Shown here in pieces: positions 36,764 through 46,202 of a stretch of DNA of 64,000 nt. The translations under genes and the position numbers were made by a program. Below the pieces are notes generated by a model. It saw only the letters and a program-made list of their open reading frames with translations. It ran no database searches and was not told the DNA's origin. Source of the DNA: Candidatus Eiseniibacteriota bacterium. GTDB taxonomy: Bacteria; Eisenbacteria; RBG-16-71-46; CAIMUX01. The stretch lies in assembly GCA_016712505.1 (NCBI GenBank), contig JADJQY010000004.1:496001-560000 (forward strand). The letters are read 5' to 3'. Position 1 is the stretch's first letter, and each line of letters starts with the position of its first letter.

Positions 36764-38194
36764 TCAGAACGTGCGGGTGAGCGAGGTGGAGAGGATCCAG
36801 AGGGTAACGTCGTCCGCAGCTCGGTCGTGCAGCTCGCGCTCATACTGGAGGAACAACGCCCCACGACCACGCAGCGGGAGACCCACCTCGCCGAGCAGGC
36901 TGGCGCGGAGAAATCGGAAGTCGCTCCGGGAGGACGAGAGATCGAGCCCGTCGAGCGTGACCTCGCTACACTCCGCCCCGCTCCGGTAGGCGCGAAATCC
37001 CAGCTCCACCCGTTGGTCGATCCAGAGACTGCCGACTCCGCCGGTCGCCGCTTCCTGAATGACCGACCACCCTTCGCCGTCGCGGTCGCGCGCGGTCTCG
37101 TATCCGGTCCGCTCATACCGCAGGTGAGCCCCGATTTCCCAGCTCCGTTCATCGAGCGCGGCCGGATCGGTCCCCGAAGCGGCGTACTCGATCCCGGCGG
37201 AGACGCCCTGCCCCGCGTGGTCGGCGAAGATGGAGGAATCGGCGGAGTACTGCCTCCGGGACAGCTCCGGCTGGACGATCAGTCGAAGGGAGGCCGCCAG
37301 CGGCTGGCGCCAGGTCGCGGTGGCGGTGACCTCCTCGTAGCTCGGGGCGAGCGAATCGGCGCGCACCACCTGCCGGGCGTCCCAGGCGACACCCAGTTCG
37401 ACCTCACGCCCATGATCGCCGGTGAAACTCGAGAGCGCCGCTTCGATCCGGCGTCCCCGGTACGAAGAGGAGGGCCGGTCCCCCCACTTCCGCGACGTCC
37501 CCAGGCGTAGGCTGACTTCTCCCGCAAGGCCGAGGGCGCGGTCGAGCGTCAGTTCCGGCCGGAACACGCGGTAGCGGAAGTAGCTCTCGAGCGAGTCGCC
37601 CCGGGGCCACGATTGCTCATCGCGCACCGTGCCCCGGAGTCCGAGCCCGAAGGGCAGATCCGCCCGCCGGTACGACAGGCTGCTCTGGTGACGGAGGTCA
37701 GCGAGGGCGACGGCGTCACCGTCGGTCCCTTCGGCCTCCTCACGCCACGACCAGCTCTGGTGGGCATCCGAGCGCCCTGCGCCCAGTTCGATCCGGGCGC
37801 GCGAACGCGCCGGGCTCCACTTCGCCTGGGCGAAGCCCCGCAGCCAGAGATCGCGCTCCCGTTCCGCCCGAAGTTCGAGCAACGCGCTCGTCCGGGTCTC
37901 CTCTTCCCGTAGCGACAGGTCCTCCACGAGGTCGTCGATCGAGCCATCCGGCTCGATCGTGAGATCGGAAAGACATCCGGGGCCGAGCCGCTGCCCGCTG
38001 GCATCGACCTCCGCACCGAAGCGGGTGTGCCAGGACCAGTCGGCCGGATCGGCTCCGTAGGTCCTCGAAGTGACCGAGAGAAGCACTGTGAGAAGAAACG
38101 CCGCGCGGGCCTTCGACCGCAGGCCGGGGCGCGTTACGCGAGCGCGCGTCGGCCGCGCCGCGCGGGGAGAGGGCCGGCCGGGGGCGGGTTGCAT
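36764..38194 (-). CDS. Predicted outer-membrane beta-barrel protein
   Basis: A 476-residue exported protein. From ATG 38194 there is a long basic N-region and a hydrophobic core AAFLLTVLLSVTSRTYG. The mature part is a chain of alternating amphipathic strands (LWLRGFAQAKWSPARSRARI, ELGVAWDARQVVRADSL, SLWIDQRVELGFRAYRSG, GALFLQYERELHD) and ends in Phe (STSLTRTF), the usual Bam-recognition signal. No family with known function was recognised. It starts 10 nt after the helical periplasmic protein gene, so they form one operon with the two-component system upstream. Confidence 0.75.
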   Translation of the reverse strand: MQPAPGRPSPRAARPTRARVTRPGLRSKARAAFLLTVLLSVTSRTYGADPADWSWHTRFGAEVDASGQRLGPGCLSDLTIEPDGSIDDLVEDLSLREEETRTSALLELRAERERDLWLRGFAQAKWSPARSRARIELGAGRSDAHQSWSWREEAEGTDGDAVALADLRHQSSLSYRRADLPFGLGLRGTVRDEQSWPRGDSLESYFRYRVFRPELTLDRALGLAGEVSLRLGTSRKWGDRPSSSYRGRRIEAALSSFTGDHGREVELGVAWDARQVVRADSLAPSYEEVTATATWRQPLAASLRLIVQPELSRRQYSADSSIFADHAGQGVSAGIEYAASGTDPAALDERSWEIGAHLRYERTGYETARDRDGEGWSVIQEAATGGVGSLWIDQRVELGFRAYRSGAECSEVTLDGLDLSSSRSDFRFLRASLLGEVGLPLRGRGALFLQYERELHDRAADDVTLWILSTSLTRTF

Positions 38195-38204
38195 CAGCAG
38201 CGGC

Positions 38205-39253
38205 TCAAGGAGTGCCGGCCTCCTCGGCGGCGCGGCGCGCGGCGGCCTCCGCCAGGCGGCAGAGCTGCTCCGCGCGAACCAGTTCTCCTGCTTTCCACGC
38301 GGCCGCCGCCTCGGTCCAGTGCGCACGCGCGGTTTCCAGTTCCGCTCGCTCCGCCGCGGCATCCGGTCCGAGTTCCACCGCGAGATCCTCCAGCAACTCG
38401 CCCACCGCATCGATCGCCCGCTCCACCCGAGCGCCGGCATCCCCGCGTGAAAGCAGCCAGTGGGCTTCGAGCGCCAGCGCTCGTCCAAGTGTCGCGGCGC
38501 GGATCGAGCCCCGAAGCCGGCCGGCCTGGGCCAGCTCCCGCGCGCGGTCGAGTTGCGCGTCCGCGCGGTCGATCAGGGCCTCGGCCGTCTCGTTCGGCTC
38601 CTCGGCCAGAGCCAGCCGCAGTTCAGCCAGGAGCACCGCGCCTCGATCGAGCGCCACGGACATCCGCTCCTGGTCACTCCTTCCTGGCCCCGAAGCTTCT
38701 GCAGCCCGCGCTGCGCGAGCCCCCGGGCGATGGCCAGGTGGCGCACCGAACCCCGGAGGTTCTGCCGCGCGTAGGCATCGCGGGCGCGCACCAGCTGTTC
38801 CTGTGCGGCGGTCGCGAGGCGGAGCGCTTCCGGCTCGGCCGACTCACGCGCGCGCCCCGCGCACTCGTCGACCAGGTCCTGGGTGGAGCGGAGCAGGCCG
38901 AGGAGGTCTTCGCGCGGGGCCGCAGTCCCGCTGCAGCTCTGGATCGCCTGGTTGACCAGCTTCCGGGCCTGCCGGGTCTGCAGCACCGCGGCTCGGTCGG
39001 CGGCCGGCTGGTCGCGGCGGAAGAGTTCGAGCGCCCGCGACTGGGTCTCGCGCGCCCGGTCGAGCAACCCGGTCCCGGCAACGCAGGGGTGGTCGCGCAG
39101 GAAGTCGGCCACCCGGTCGATGCCCCGCTGGGTCTGCTCGAGCTCGGCCCGCACCTGCTCGCGCCCCTGCTGCGCGGTGGCGGAATCGAACGGAAGCCAG
39201 GTCGCACCGAGCGCGATCAGGATGGCGATCATCCAGCGTAGCGGCGGGCTCAT
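38205..39253 (-). CDS. Exported alpha-helical repeat protein (one probable frameshift)
   Basis: ATG 39253 has GGAGGAG 6 nt upstream; signal peptide MIAILIALGATWLPFDSATA. The body is almost entirely Ala/Arg/Glu helices with an internal repeat: LVRARDAYARQNLRGSVRHL early and LDRARELAQAGRLRGSIRAA later. Read straight, the frame runs into a Trp/Cys/Arg-rich tail stopping at 38573. At the G-run CTTCGGGGCC near 38690 a one-base change would join it to the helical frame ending at 38205, giving about 349 residues. Alternatively ATG 38663 (AGGAG 4 nt upstream) starts a separate overlapping gene. The unnatural tail makes the frameshift more likely. Probable periplasmic coiled-coil. Confidence 0.6.
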
Positions 39254-39315
39254 GAACGACTCCTCCGGGCGGGAACCGCCCCCGTCGGGACACCACTGTC
39301 CCATTCGGTACAGAC

Positions 39316-40689
39316 TCAGACCGGAATCCCGTGGCGCTCCATCCGCGAGTACAGCGTCCGCCGGGTCATTCCCAGCAGTCGGGCCGCGTGCGTCTTGTTC
39401 CCCTGGCTCTGCCGGAGCGCGGCCAGAATGTAGCGCCGCTCTTCGTCCTCCAGCGAGATCCCACCTTCAGGGATCACCGGAATCTCTTCTTTGACCTGCG
39501 TTTGCGTCCCCTGAAGGGTTGGCAGGTGCTCCGGTCCCACCGGGTCGTCACCGGCCAGGATCAAGGCCCGTTCGAGCAGGTTCTCCAGTTCGCGGATGTT
39601 CCCCGGAAATCCGTGCCCACCCAGCAGGCGGAGCGCCTCGGGCTTGAGCCGGCTGCCCTCTGCCCCGCGTCGCGACAAGAAGTGTTCCACCAGGAGCGGC
39701 AGATCTTCCCGCCGATCGCGAAGCGGCGGCACCACGATCGGGAAGACATTCAGCCGATAGAACAGGTCCTCGCGGAACTCCCCGGATCGGATCGCCGCTT
39801 CCAGGTCACGGTGGGTGGCGGCGAGGATGCGTACGTCGGCCTGGTGCTGCTCCGTGCCCCCCACGCGGTGAAAGCTCTTCTCCTCGATGACGGTCAGCAC
39901 CTTGACCTGAAGCGGCAGGGGAAGGTCGCCCACCTCGTCGAGAAACAGGCTACCGCCTTCGGCCACCTCGAAGAGCCCGGCCTTCTCCCGGATCGCTCCG
40001 GTGAAAGCCCCCTTCTCGTGTCCGAACAGCTCACTCTCGAGCAACGCTTCCGGGATCGCGCCGCAGTTCAGCTTGATGAACGGCCCGCCGCCACGCGGAC
40101 TCAACCGGTGGATCGCCCGGGCCAGCGCGCTCTTCCCCGTTCCGCTTTCGCCCCGCAGGAGCACCGTGGCCTCGGATCGCGCGACGCGCCGGGCCAGGTC
40201 GAACACCGCGCGCAGCGCACCGCTCTGCCCCACCATCTCCTCCAGCGAGGTGACCTCCTCCGCTGCGAGGTGGTCCACCCAACGACGCAGTCGGGCCTGC
40301 TCGGCCATCAAATCCCACCGTTCGCGCACCCGGCGGATCCGCAGCAGCAGCTCGAAGCTGTTCCACGGCTTGGTCACGTAGTCGAACGCTCCGGACTCGA
40401 TCGCCTGCCGGGCCAGCCCGGTGTCGGCGTGAGCCGTGAGCAGGATCACCGAGAGTCCGCTCCGGTGCTCGCGCGCCCAGCGGAGCAGGGCAAATCCGTC
40501 CGGCGGGGGCATGCGCACGTCACTGAGAAGCAGGTCGGCCGGGTTCGCCTCCAGGTGAGCCAGGGCGCGCGCGCTCTCCGAGAATCCTTCTGCCTCGAGT
40601 CCCTCGTCCCGCAGGATGTCGACCAGATCACGGACGATCTCCGGCTCGTCGTCGACCACCACTACACGGAAGCGGTTCGTCTCGCTCAT
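39316..40689 (-). CDS. NtrC-family sigma-54-dependent response regulator
   Basis: A 457-residue regulator in three domains. Receiver, residues 8-120: VVVVDDEPEIV with the acidic pair, phosphoacceptor Asp in LLLSDVRMPPPDG, switch Thr in LLTAHAD, Lys in YVTKPW. AAA+ domain, 150-390: Walker A GESGTGKSALAR, sigma-54 contact loop GAFTGA, Walker B GSLFLDEVGDLPL, sensor/arginine finger REDLFYRL. FIS-type helix-turn-helix at the C-terminus (NKTHAARLLGMTRRTLYSRM). All residues needed for sigma-54 activation are present. Its ATG overlaps the kinase stop (ATGA). Targets may include the envelope genes downstream, but no upstream activating site was identified. Confidence 0.93.
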   Translation of the reverse strand: MSETNRFRVVVVDDEPEIVRDLVDILRDEGLEAEGFSESARALAHLEANPADLLLSDVRMPPPDGFALLRWAREHRSGLSVILLTAHADTGLARQAIESGAFDYVTKPWNSFELLLRIRRVRERWDLMAEQARLRRWVDHLAAEEVTSLEEMVGQSGALRAVFDLARRVARSEATVLLRGESGTGKSALARAIHRLSPRGGGPFIKLNCGAIPEALLESELFGHEKGAFTGAIREKAGLFEVAEGGSLFLDEVGDLPLPLQVKVLTVIEEKSFHRVGGTEQHQADVRILAATHRDLEAAIRSGEFREDLFYRLNVFPIVVPPLRDRREDLPLLVEHFLSRRGAEGSRLKPEALRLLGGHGFPGNIRELENLLERALILAGDDPVGPEHLPTLQGTQTQVKEEIPVIPEGGISLEDEERRYILAALRQSQGNKTHAARLLGMTRRTLYSRMERHGIPV

Positions 40690-42113
40690 TCACGGTTCCT
40701 TTCACCGGTTGGCGCCGGCAACTCCAGCCGGACCACCGTTCCCTTCGGCGCGGCCGACTCGAATCGCAATCGTCCGCCGCGCGCCCGCACGAGCGAACTC
40801 ACCAGGGTAAGGCCGAGCCCCGAGCCGGTCGGCTTGGTGGTGAAGAACGGCTCGAGCGCCCGGCGGCGCGCCTCGTCGCTCATCCCCGGTCCGTCGTCGG
40901 TGGTCACGATCTCGATGCGGTCCCCCACGCGGCGCGCCACGAGCCCGATCCGACCGGTCGACCCAGGCCCCTGGGCCTGGATCGCCTCGCTGGCGTTCAG
41001 CACCAGATTGAGCAGCACCTGCTTCAGCGACCGAGCCCCGAACGCCGCGCGGAGCGGCACGCCACTCTCCCGCGCCTCGCCTCCGGACGTCTGCAGCGTG
41101 ATCCCGCGGCGCGCGAGATCCGGCTCGAGGAGGGCGGCGGTCTCGCGCATCACCTGTTCCACCTCGCAACTCCCCTCGGCGTTCTGATCCGGCCGGGCGA
41201 GCGAAAGGTAGTTACCGAGAATCTGGTTCAGTCGATCGACCTCGTTGGGAATCGCGTCGAACCACTCGAGGATCTCCTCCCGTGGCTTGCCAGCCTCGAT
41301 CTTGGCCCGCACTCGCTCGGAGCGGGAACGGATGATCGCGAGCGGGTTCTTGATTTCGTGCGCCACCACGGCCGAGATCTGGCCGATCGCGAGCAGGGCG
41401 GAACTCTGACGCAGAGAGTCCTCCAGGCGGACGAAGGAACGAAGGATGCGGAAGAACAGCGTGCCGAGGATCACCACCGCCAGCGTGCCGATCCCCTGGG
41501 CCCAGAAGAGCCGGGTGCGGAGCGCGGTCAGCGCCCGGAAGAAGCCCGAGCCGCCTTCGACCGCGATCGCCCCCAGGATCTCCCCCGCATCGCTCTCGAT
41601 CGCCGCGAACCCGGTCTTGAGGTAGGCCCCGGGGGCGCCGTCGGCCCGAATCAGCTCGGTGCTTTGCGCCAGACCGGAGAGTAGCGTCGCCTCCAGGCCG
41701 GGATCGAGGTCGGCCAGCGGATGTCGGTCCCCGGGTACCGCCTGCGCCCGCAGGTCGATCAAGGTCCGGGCCGAGGCGTCGACCAGGACGATGTTGTCCA
41801 GTTCGTTGGTCAGGGCCAGTCGCTCGAGCTCACGGCGCACACTCTCCGGCTCGATCCCGGCGCGGCCCATCCCGGAACTGCCGATCGCCTGCGCCGCGGT
41901 GGAGGCGACCATCACCAGACGATCCCCGAGTTCCCGATCGATCTCGGCCTGGAGCGAACGATAGAGGAGAAGGCCGGTCACATTCCCGGCCAGGAGGAGA
42001 GCGGTGAGGAGGAGCGCCAACACCGCGACATAGCGTCCGCGACGGCTCCCGCCCTGGCTCGGTTCGATCCCCTGGCCGAAGAGGCCGTCGGCTACGAGCC
42101 CGCGGTCGGTCAT
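40686..42113 (-). CDS. Membrane sensor histidine kinase (NtrB-like core)
   Basis: A 475-residue kinase. Two membrane helices (about residues 28-50, VAVLALLLTALLLAGNV, and 190-212, GIGTLAVVILGTLFF) bracket a periplasmic sensor of about 140 residues with VLVDASARTLIDLRAQA and YLKTGFAAI, resembling a dCache/PAS-type fold. Then HisKA with the phosphorylated His in VVAHEIKNPLAIIRSRSE, and HATPase_c with N-box LLNLVLNASEAI, G1 DDGPGM, G2 GSGLGL. Complete and probably active. ATG 42113 lacks a good ribosome-binding site. It donates phosphate to the overlapping NtrC-type regulator. Confidence 0.9.
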   Translation of the reverse strand: MTDRGLVADGLFGQGIEPSQGGSRRGRYVAVLALLLTALLLAGNVTGLLLYRSLQAEIDRELGDRLVMVASTAAQAIGSSGMGRAGIEPESVRRELERLALTNELDNIVLVDASARTLIDLRAQAVPGDRHPLADLDPGLEATLLSGLAQSTELIRADGAPGAYLKTGFAAIESDAGEILGAIAVEGGSGFFRALTALRTRLFWAQGIGTLAVVILGTLFFRILRSFVRLEDSLRQSSALLAIGQISAVVAHEIKNPLAIIRSRSERVRAKIEAGKPREEILEWFDAIPNEVDRLNQILGNYLSLARPDQNAEGSCEVEQVMRETAALLEPDLARRGITLQTSGGEARESGVPLRAAFGARSLKQVLLNLVLNASEAIQAQGPGSTGRIGLVARRVGDRIEIVTTDDGPGMSDEARRRALEPFFTTKPTGSGLGLTLVSSLVRARGGRLRFESAAPKGTVVRLELPAPTGERNRE

Positions 42114-42209
42114 GCTAGAGTGTGCGACCTGTACGCTGCGCAATCTGTTGGCCGGGCAACGGCGGTGACGCGCGCCGATGCCTGCTGGTCCGTGGGCCTG
42201 GGAGAGTAC

Positions 42210-44456
42210 ATGCGACGAATCCTCCAACCTTTCGTACCGTTCCTGAGCGACCGTCCGAACCGCCGCTCGACCTTGAGGTCGGCGATTCGTTGCGGCCGGA
42301 CCCTCCTGATCGCGGGCCTCGTGGCCCTCTGGGGCGCGACCGTGATCGCCTCCCCCACCACCGCGTCCGCGAACGGACCCTCGAAGGTGGTGGTGCTCGG
42401 CTTCGATGGCGCCGACGCGCAGCTGGTCGAGCAATGGATGAACGAGGGGAAACTTCCTCATCTCGATCGTCTACGCAAGCAGGGAACGTTCAGCCCGCTC
42501 CGACCGACGAACCCCCCGCAGACCCCCGTCTCCTGGTCGACCTTCGCCACCGGACTCGATCCGGGGCGCACCGAGATCTTCGACTTCCTGAAGCGCGATC
42601 GGAAGACCTACATCCCCGACTTCGCCATGATGACCCCCGCGTCGGAACCGTTTCTCTTCGGACCGCGGAACCCGCTCTTCCTCGGGCTCATGGCCGGATT
42701 CGCGGTCTTCATCGTGGCCCTGGTCGCCACCCGCCTGCTGGCCCGACGCTGGGTGCCCGCCTGGATTGCCGCGCTGGTCCTGGGAGGTGGAGCCTACGCC
42801 TGGGCTGCCCCCTTCGTGCGTGAGAACGTGCCGATGAAGAAACCGGTCGCGATCAACAACCGGAAGGGCACGCCGTACTGGCAGACCCTGGCGGCGAACG
42901 GCATTCACTCCACCATCGTGCGGGTGCCGCAGACCTTTCCGCCCGATCCCAACCCGGGCGGCCGCCTCCTCTCCGGACTCGGCGTCCCGGACATCCGCGG
43001 CACCTTCGGGACCTACACCTACTACACCTCCGAACCGTTTGCCTCGAGCAGCGGAGACACCGAGAAGGGGGGCAAGGTCGTCCTGCTCGACGTCGAACCG
43101 GGGGACAACTCGGTCGAGACGATCATCTACGGACCATTCAACAAGCTGTTCGACGACCCGCCGGAGATCCTCCTGCCGGTACGGCTCGAACTCGATTGGA
43201 ACGCGCGCGCGGTCACGATCCAGTTCGACGACCAGCGGATCAGCCTCAAAGAAGGGGAGTGGAGCGATTTCGTCGGGATCGAGTTCAAGCTGCGAAAGCT
43301 GGTCAAGGTGAACGGCATCGCCCGCTTCCACCTGCTGGAACTTGGGCCTCGCCTGCGCCTCTACATGTCGCCGATCCACATCGATCCGATGCGGCCGATC
43401 GTTCCCGTGACCTACCCGCCGTCGTTCGCCAAGGAGATCCACGACCGGATCGACACCGACTTCCCGACGATTGGTTGGGGACCGGACACCTGGGCGCTGG
43501 ACGAGCAGGTGACGACCGAGGAGGTGTTCGCCGAGGATGTCGACTTCACCACCACGAAGTTCGAGAAGATCTTCGACGCCTTCCTGACCGATGAGCGCGA
43601 TCGCGTCTTCACCCAGATCTTCTACTTCACCGACCGCGTGGCGCACATGTTCTGGCGCTTCCAGGATCCGGGCAACCCGGCATTCGACCAGAAGCTCGCC
43701 CCCGAGTGGAGCGGGTATCTCCTGCAGTCGTACCAGCGGATGGATGCGATCGTGGGGCGCGCCCTGGACAAGCTGCCCCCGGACGGGATCCTCCTGGTCT
43801 GCTCCGGCCACGGCTGCTCGACCTGGCGGCGGAGCTTCAACATGAACACCTGGCTGGTGCGTAACGGCTTCATGAGCCTCAAGGGGCAGAACGACGCGAA
43901 GCCGATGACCCTCGACGACCTGTTCGTCGAGGGGCAGTTCTGGCCCAACGTCGACTGGAGTCGGACGCGGGTCTACGCCCTCGGGCTCGGTGCGATGTAC
44001 GTCAATCTCCTCGGGCGGGAGAAGGAGGGGATCGTTTCGCCCGGCGAGGAGTACGACCAGACGATCCGCGAGCTCAAGGAGAAGCTGGAGGCGTTCGTCG
44101 ACACGACCACCGGCATCGCGCCGATTCACCGGGTCTACACCCGGGACGAGATGTACAAGGACTACGATCCCGAGTTGATGCCCGATCTGCGCGCGGCCAA
44201 CTCCTACGGCTACCGAGTCTCCTGGCAGACCTCGCTCGGGGGAATTCCCAAGGAGCTGTTCGAGGAACACAACTCGAAGTGGAGCGGCGACCACTGCTCG
44301 CTCGATCCATCGCTGGTGCCCGGAATCCTCTTCTCCAGTCGGCCGCTTGCCCTCGAGAGCGTTCCGGGAATCGAGGACATGACCCCGACCCTGCTCGACC
44401 TCTTCGGGTTGGCCGTTCCGGCAGAGATGGCGGGCAGGCCGCTCCGCCGCCAGTAG
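42210..44456 (+). CDS. AlkP-superfamily type I phosphodiesterase with internal membrane hairpin
   Basis: A 748-residue exported member of the alkaline phosphatase/nucleotide pyrophosphatase superfamily. ATG 42210 has GGAGAG 3 nt upstream; N-terminal signal or anchor LLIAGLVALWGATVIA. First metal site VVVLGFDGADAQ, nucleophile region TPVSWSTFATGLDPG, and FTDRVAHMFWRF follow the family. Two oddities: a pair of membrane helices (about residues 155-175 and 185-207, FLGLMAGFAVFIVALVATR and AWIAALVLGGGAYAW) is inserted after the nucleophile segment, and the usual metal-binding SDHG reads CSGHG here, so the Asp ligand is Gly. Substrate unknown; a phosphoglycan or phospholipid headgroup is possible. 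Divergent from the two-component system. Confidence 0.8.
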   Translation: MRRILQPFVPFLSDRPNRRSTLRSAIRCGRTLLIAGLVALWGATVIASPTTASANGPSKVVVLGFDGADAQLVEQWMNEGKLPHLDRLRKQGTFSPLRPTNPPQTPVSWSTFATGLDPGRTEIFDFLKRDRKTYIPDFAMMTPASEPFLFGPRNPLFLGLMAGFAVFIVALVATRLLARRWVPAWIAALVLGGGAYAWAAPFVRENVPMKKPVAINNRKGTPYWQTLAANGIHSTIVRVPQTFPPDPNPGGRLLSGLGVPDIRGTFGTYTYYTSEPFASSSGDTEKGGKVVLLDVEPGDNSVETIIYGPFNKLFDDPPEILLPVRLELDWNARAVTIQFDDQRISLKEGEWSDFVGIEFKLRKLVKVNGIARFHLLELGPRLRLYMSPIHIDPMRPIVPVTYPPSFAKEIHDRIDTDFPTIGWGPDTWALDEQVTTEEVFAEDVDFTTTKFEKIFDAFLTDERDRVFTQIFYFTDRVAHMFWRFQDPGNPAFDQKLAPEWSGYLLQSYQRMDAIVGRALDKLPPDGILLVCSGHGCSTWRRSFNMNTWLVRNGFMSLKGQNDAKPMTLDDLFVEGQFWPNVDWSRTRVYALGLGAMYVNLLGREKEGIVSPGEEYDQTIRELKEKLEAFVDTTTGIAPIHRVYTRDEMYKDYDPELMPDLRAANSYGYRVSWQTSLGGIPKELFEEHNSKWSGDHCSLDPSLVPGILFSSRPLALESVPGIEDMTPTLLDLFGLAVPAEMAGRPLRRQ

Positions 44457-44519
44457 CCCTGCGGCCGGCTCCGCCGCCGAGCCGTCGACCAGCCGGGCGC
44501 CGCCACCTGGGCTGGAAAC

Positions 44520-44556
44520 GCAAACACCCCCGACCTTCCCGGCCGGGGGTGTTTGC
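44520..44556. terminator. Bidirectional terminator between phosphodiesterase and isomerase genes
   Basis: Perfect 13-bp stem GCAAACACCCCCG / CGGGGGTGTTTGC with an 11-nt loop, in the convergent gap. The stem's own T-richness gives TGTTTGC on both strands; no long U-tract. Confidence 0.8.
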
Positions 44557-44621
44557 AGCTATCGGTTCGAACGTCTGGGGCCTGGCCGCCGTTTCTCGGT
44601 TCGGACCAGCAGCCCGCCCGT

Positions 44622-45449
44622 TCAGACTCCGTTGGTCGAGGGGAAGATTTCCGACTCGGGCATCTCCCCCTTCTCGAAGGTGAAGCCAACCGAGGCCAGA
44701 TGGTCGAGCGAGGCGTCGAGATCGGAGTCGGCCACCTCGAGGGTGATGTTCGCCGTCCCCTCGATGTCCTTCAACGCTTCGTAGACCACGTCGTAGCCCA
44801 CCACCCCGCGGCCGCAGGCAACGTGCTCGTCCTCCAACCCCTCGTTGTCGTGGAAGTCGAGCGAGATGATCTGCTCCCGGAAGGTCTGCACCCACTCCTC
44901 CGGCGCCATCCGCGAGTAGCAGGCGGCGTGGCCCAGGTCGATGCAGAAGCGAAGCCACGGCGAGTCGACGGCCTGCAAGACCTCGAGGAGAAGATTCGCG
45001 TCGGGCTCGTAGGCGTTCTCGATCGCGAGCACCACCTCCTCATCCTCCGCGATGGTCACCAGTTCCTTCATGCTCTCGATGAAGCGCTCCTTCCAGGCTT
45101 CGACCTGGCGGGGCCGGATCTGGGAAGAGAAGCCGGAGTGGAGGATCGCCACCCGGCACCCGAGGATCGTCCCGATCTCCAGCCCCTCCCGGATCACCTC
45201 GCGCGAATACTCCATCACGCGGGAATCGGGGCAGGACAGGTTCAACCCATGGAAGGGAAGGTGGCAGAAGGCGCTGATCTTGCGCCCGCGCAACTCCCGC
45301 TCCAGCTCCTCGAGGTCCTTGACCGAGACCGCGCGATTGAAGTCGGCATCGGTCAGTCGGATCTCCACGTTCATCCCCAGCGCTTCATAGCGGGGAAGGT
45401 TCTGCTTGAGAGTCCTCAGCGGTTCACTCCTCGACAGCCGAAACTTCAA
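44622..45449 (-). CDS. Sugar phosphate isomerase/epimerase (AP-endonuclease-2-like TIM barrel)
   Basis: A 275-residue TIM-barrel protein of the xylose isomerase-like/endonuclease IV superfamily. TTG 45449 is chosen because GGAGG sits 6 nt upstream; no ATG precedes the first strand. Metal-site segments are recognisable: AFCHLPFHGLNLS, VAILHSGFSS, EVVLAIENAYEPD (Glu), LRFCIDLGHAACY (Asp, His), IISLDFHDNEG (His), and the final Glu in ITLEVADSD. These give the usual trinuclear or divalent metal centre. The substrate is unknown. It stands alone between terminators. Confidence 0.82.
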   Translation of the reverse strand: MKFRLSRSEPLRTLKQNLPRYEALGMNVEIRLTDADFNRAVSVKDLEELERELRGRKISAFCHLPFHGLNLSCPDSRVMEYSREVIREGLEIGTILGCRVAILHSGFSSQIRPRQVEAWKERFIESMKELVTIAEDEEVVLAIENAYEPDANLLLEVLQAVDSPWLRFCIDLGHAACYSRMAPEEWVQTFREQIISLDFHDNEGLEDEHVACGRGVVGYDVVYEALKDIEGTANITLEVADSDLDASLDHLASVGFTFEKGEMPESEIFPSTNGV

Positions 45450-45638
45450 AGCGAGCCTCCCTCCGCGTCCGCGGTCCCACCATCTCGAGCAACCGGCGCC
45501 CGCCGGTTCCTCGTCTCCATCTCTCTGGCCGATGCCCCGCATTCGCGCGCCATCCGCCCCTCGATCGTTCCCCTGCTCCCCCGTGCGACGCGGTCGGACA
45601 AGTCCGGCCCCCCGGACGAATCCGTTCCGCCGCCCGGG

Positions 45639-46202
45639 TCAGGCGGGGATCTTCCGTTCCCGCCTCCGCTGGCTTTCGGCCAGCCGGATCCGACGCCGCG
45701 CCTCGCCTTCCGCGAAACGCCGCCGGTCTTCGTCGTTCTCCGGCAGCAGCGCGGGTACCGGCACCGGTCGTCCCGCCTCGTCGAGTGCGACGAAGGTCGA
45801 GTAGGCCGAGGCGGTCTGACGCTGCACTCCGGTCTTCAAATCCTCGGACATCACCTTCACCCCGACTTCCATGCTGGTGCGGGCGGCAAAGTTGACGGAG
45901 GCCTTCAGGATGATCAGTTCCCCCACCTTGACCGGGTGGAGGAAGTCGATGCGGTCCATCGAGGCGGTCACCACCTGCCGCCGACAGTGGCGATGCGCGG
46001 CAATCGCGGCCGCGATGTCGACCAGGTGCATCACCTTACCGCCGAGGATGTTGCCCAGCGTGTTGGCGTCGTTGGGCAGGACCAGCTCGACCATCTCGAC
46101 GCGCGAGGCGGAGACGGGCCGAGGCTCGAGGCTTCGGGCTACTCCGTCCGGCGACTCGCTCCCGTCTCGTGGGGAGGTCGTCCTGTTCTCTGGCCCGCTC
46201 AG
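45639..46202 (-). CDS. Acyl-CoA thioesterase, hotdog fold (YciA/ACOT7-like)
   Basis: About 187 residues. The core VEMVELVLPNDANTLGNILG, GKVMHLVDIAAAIAAHRHC and RIDFLHPVKVGELIILKASV is the standard HotDog ACOT pattern with the catalytic Asn/Asp region (DANTLGN) and the VDxAAxxAAxRH helix. The C-terminus has a long charged helix (RRFAEGEARRRIRLAES). The start is uncertain: family alignment needs residues before PRPVSASRVEM, and the only codon there is CTG 46202, which overlaps the etfA stop (CTGA) and has AAGGAG 5 nt upstream. ATG 46094 is the fallback. It would hydrolyse acyl-CoA; coupling with etfAB suggests a link to acyl-CoA dehydrogenation. Confidence 0.8.
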   Translation of the reverse strand: MSGPENRTTSPRDGSESPDGVARSLEPRPVSASRVEMVELVLPNDANTLGNILGGKVMHLVDIAAAIAAHRHCRRQVVTASMDRIDFLHPVKVGELIILKASVNFAARTSMEVGVKVMSEDLKTGVQRQTASAYSTFVALDEAGRPVPVPALLPENDEDRRRFAEGEARRRIRLAESQRRRERKIPA

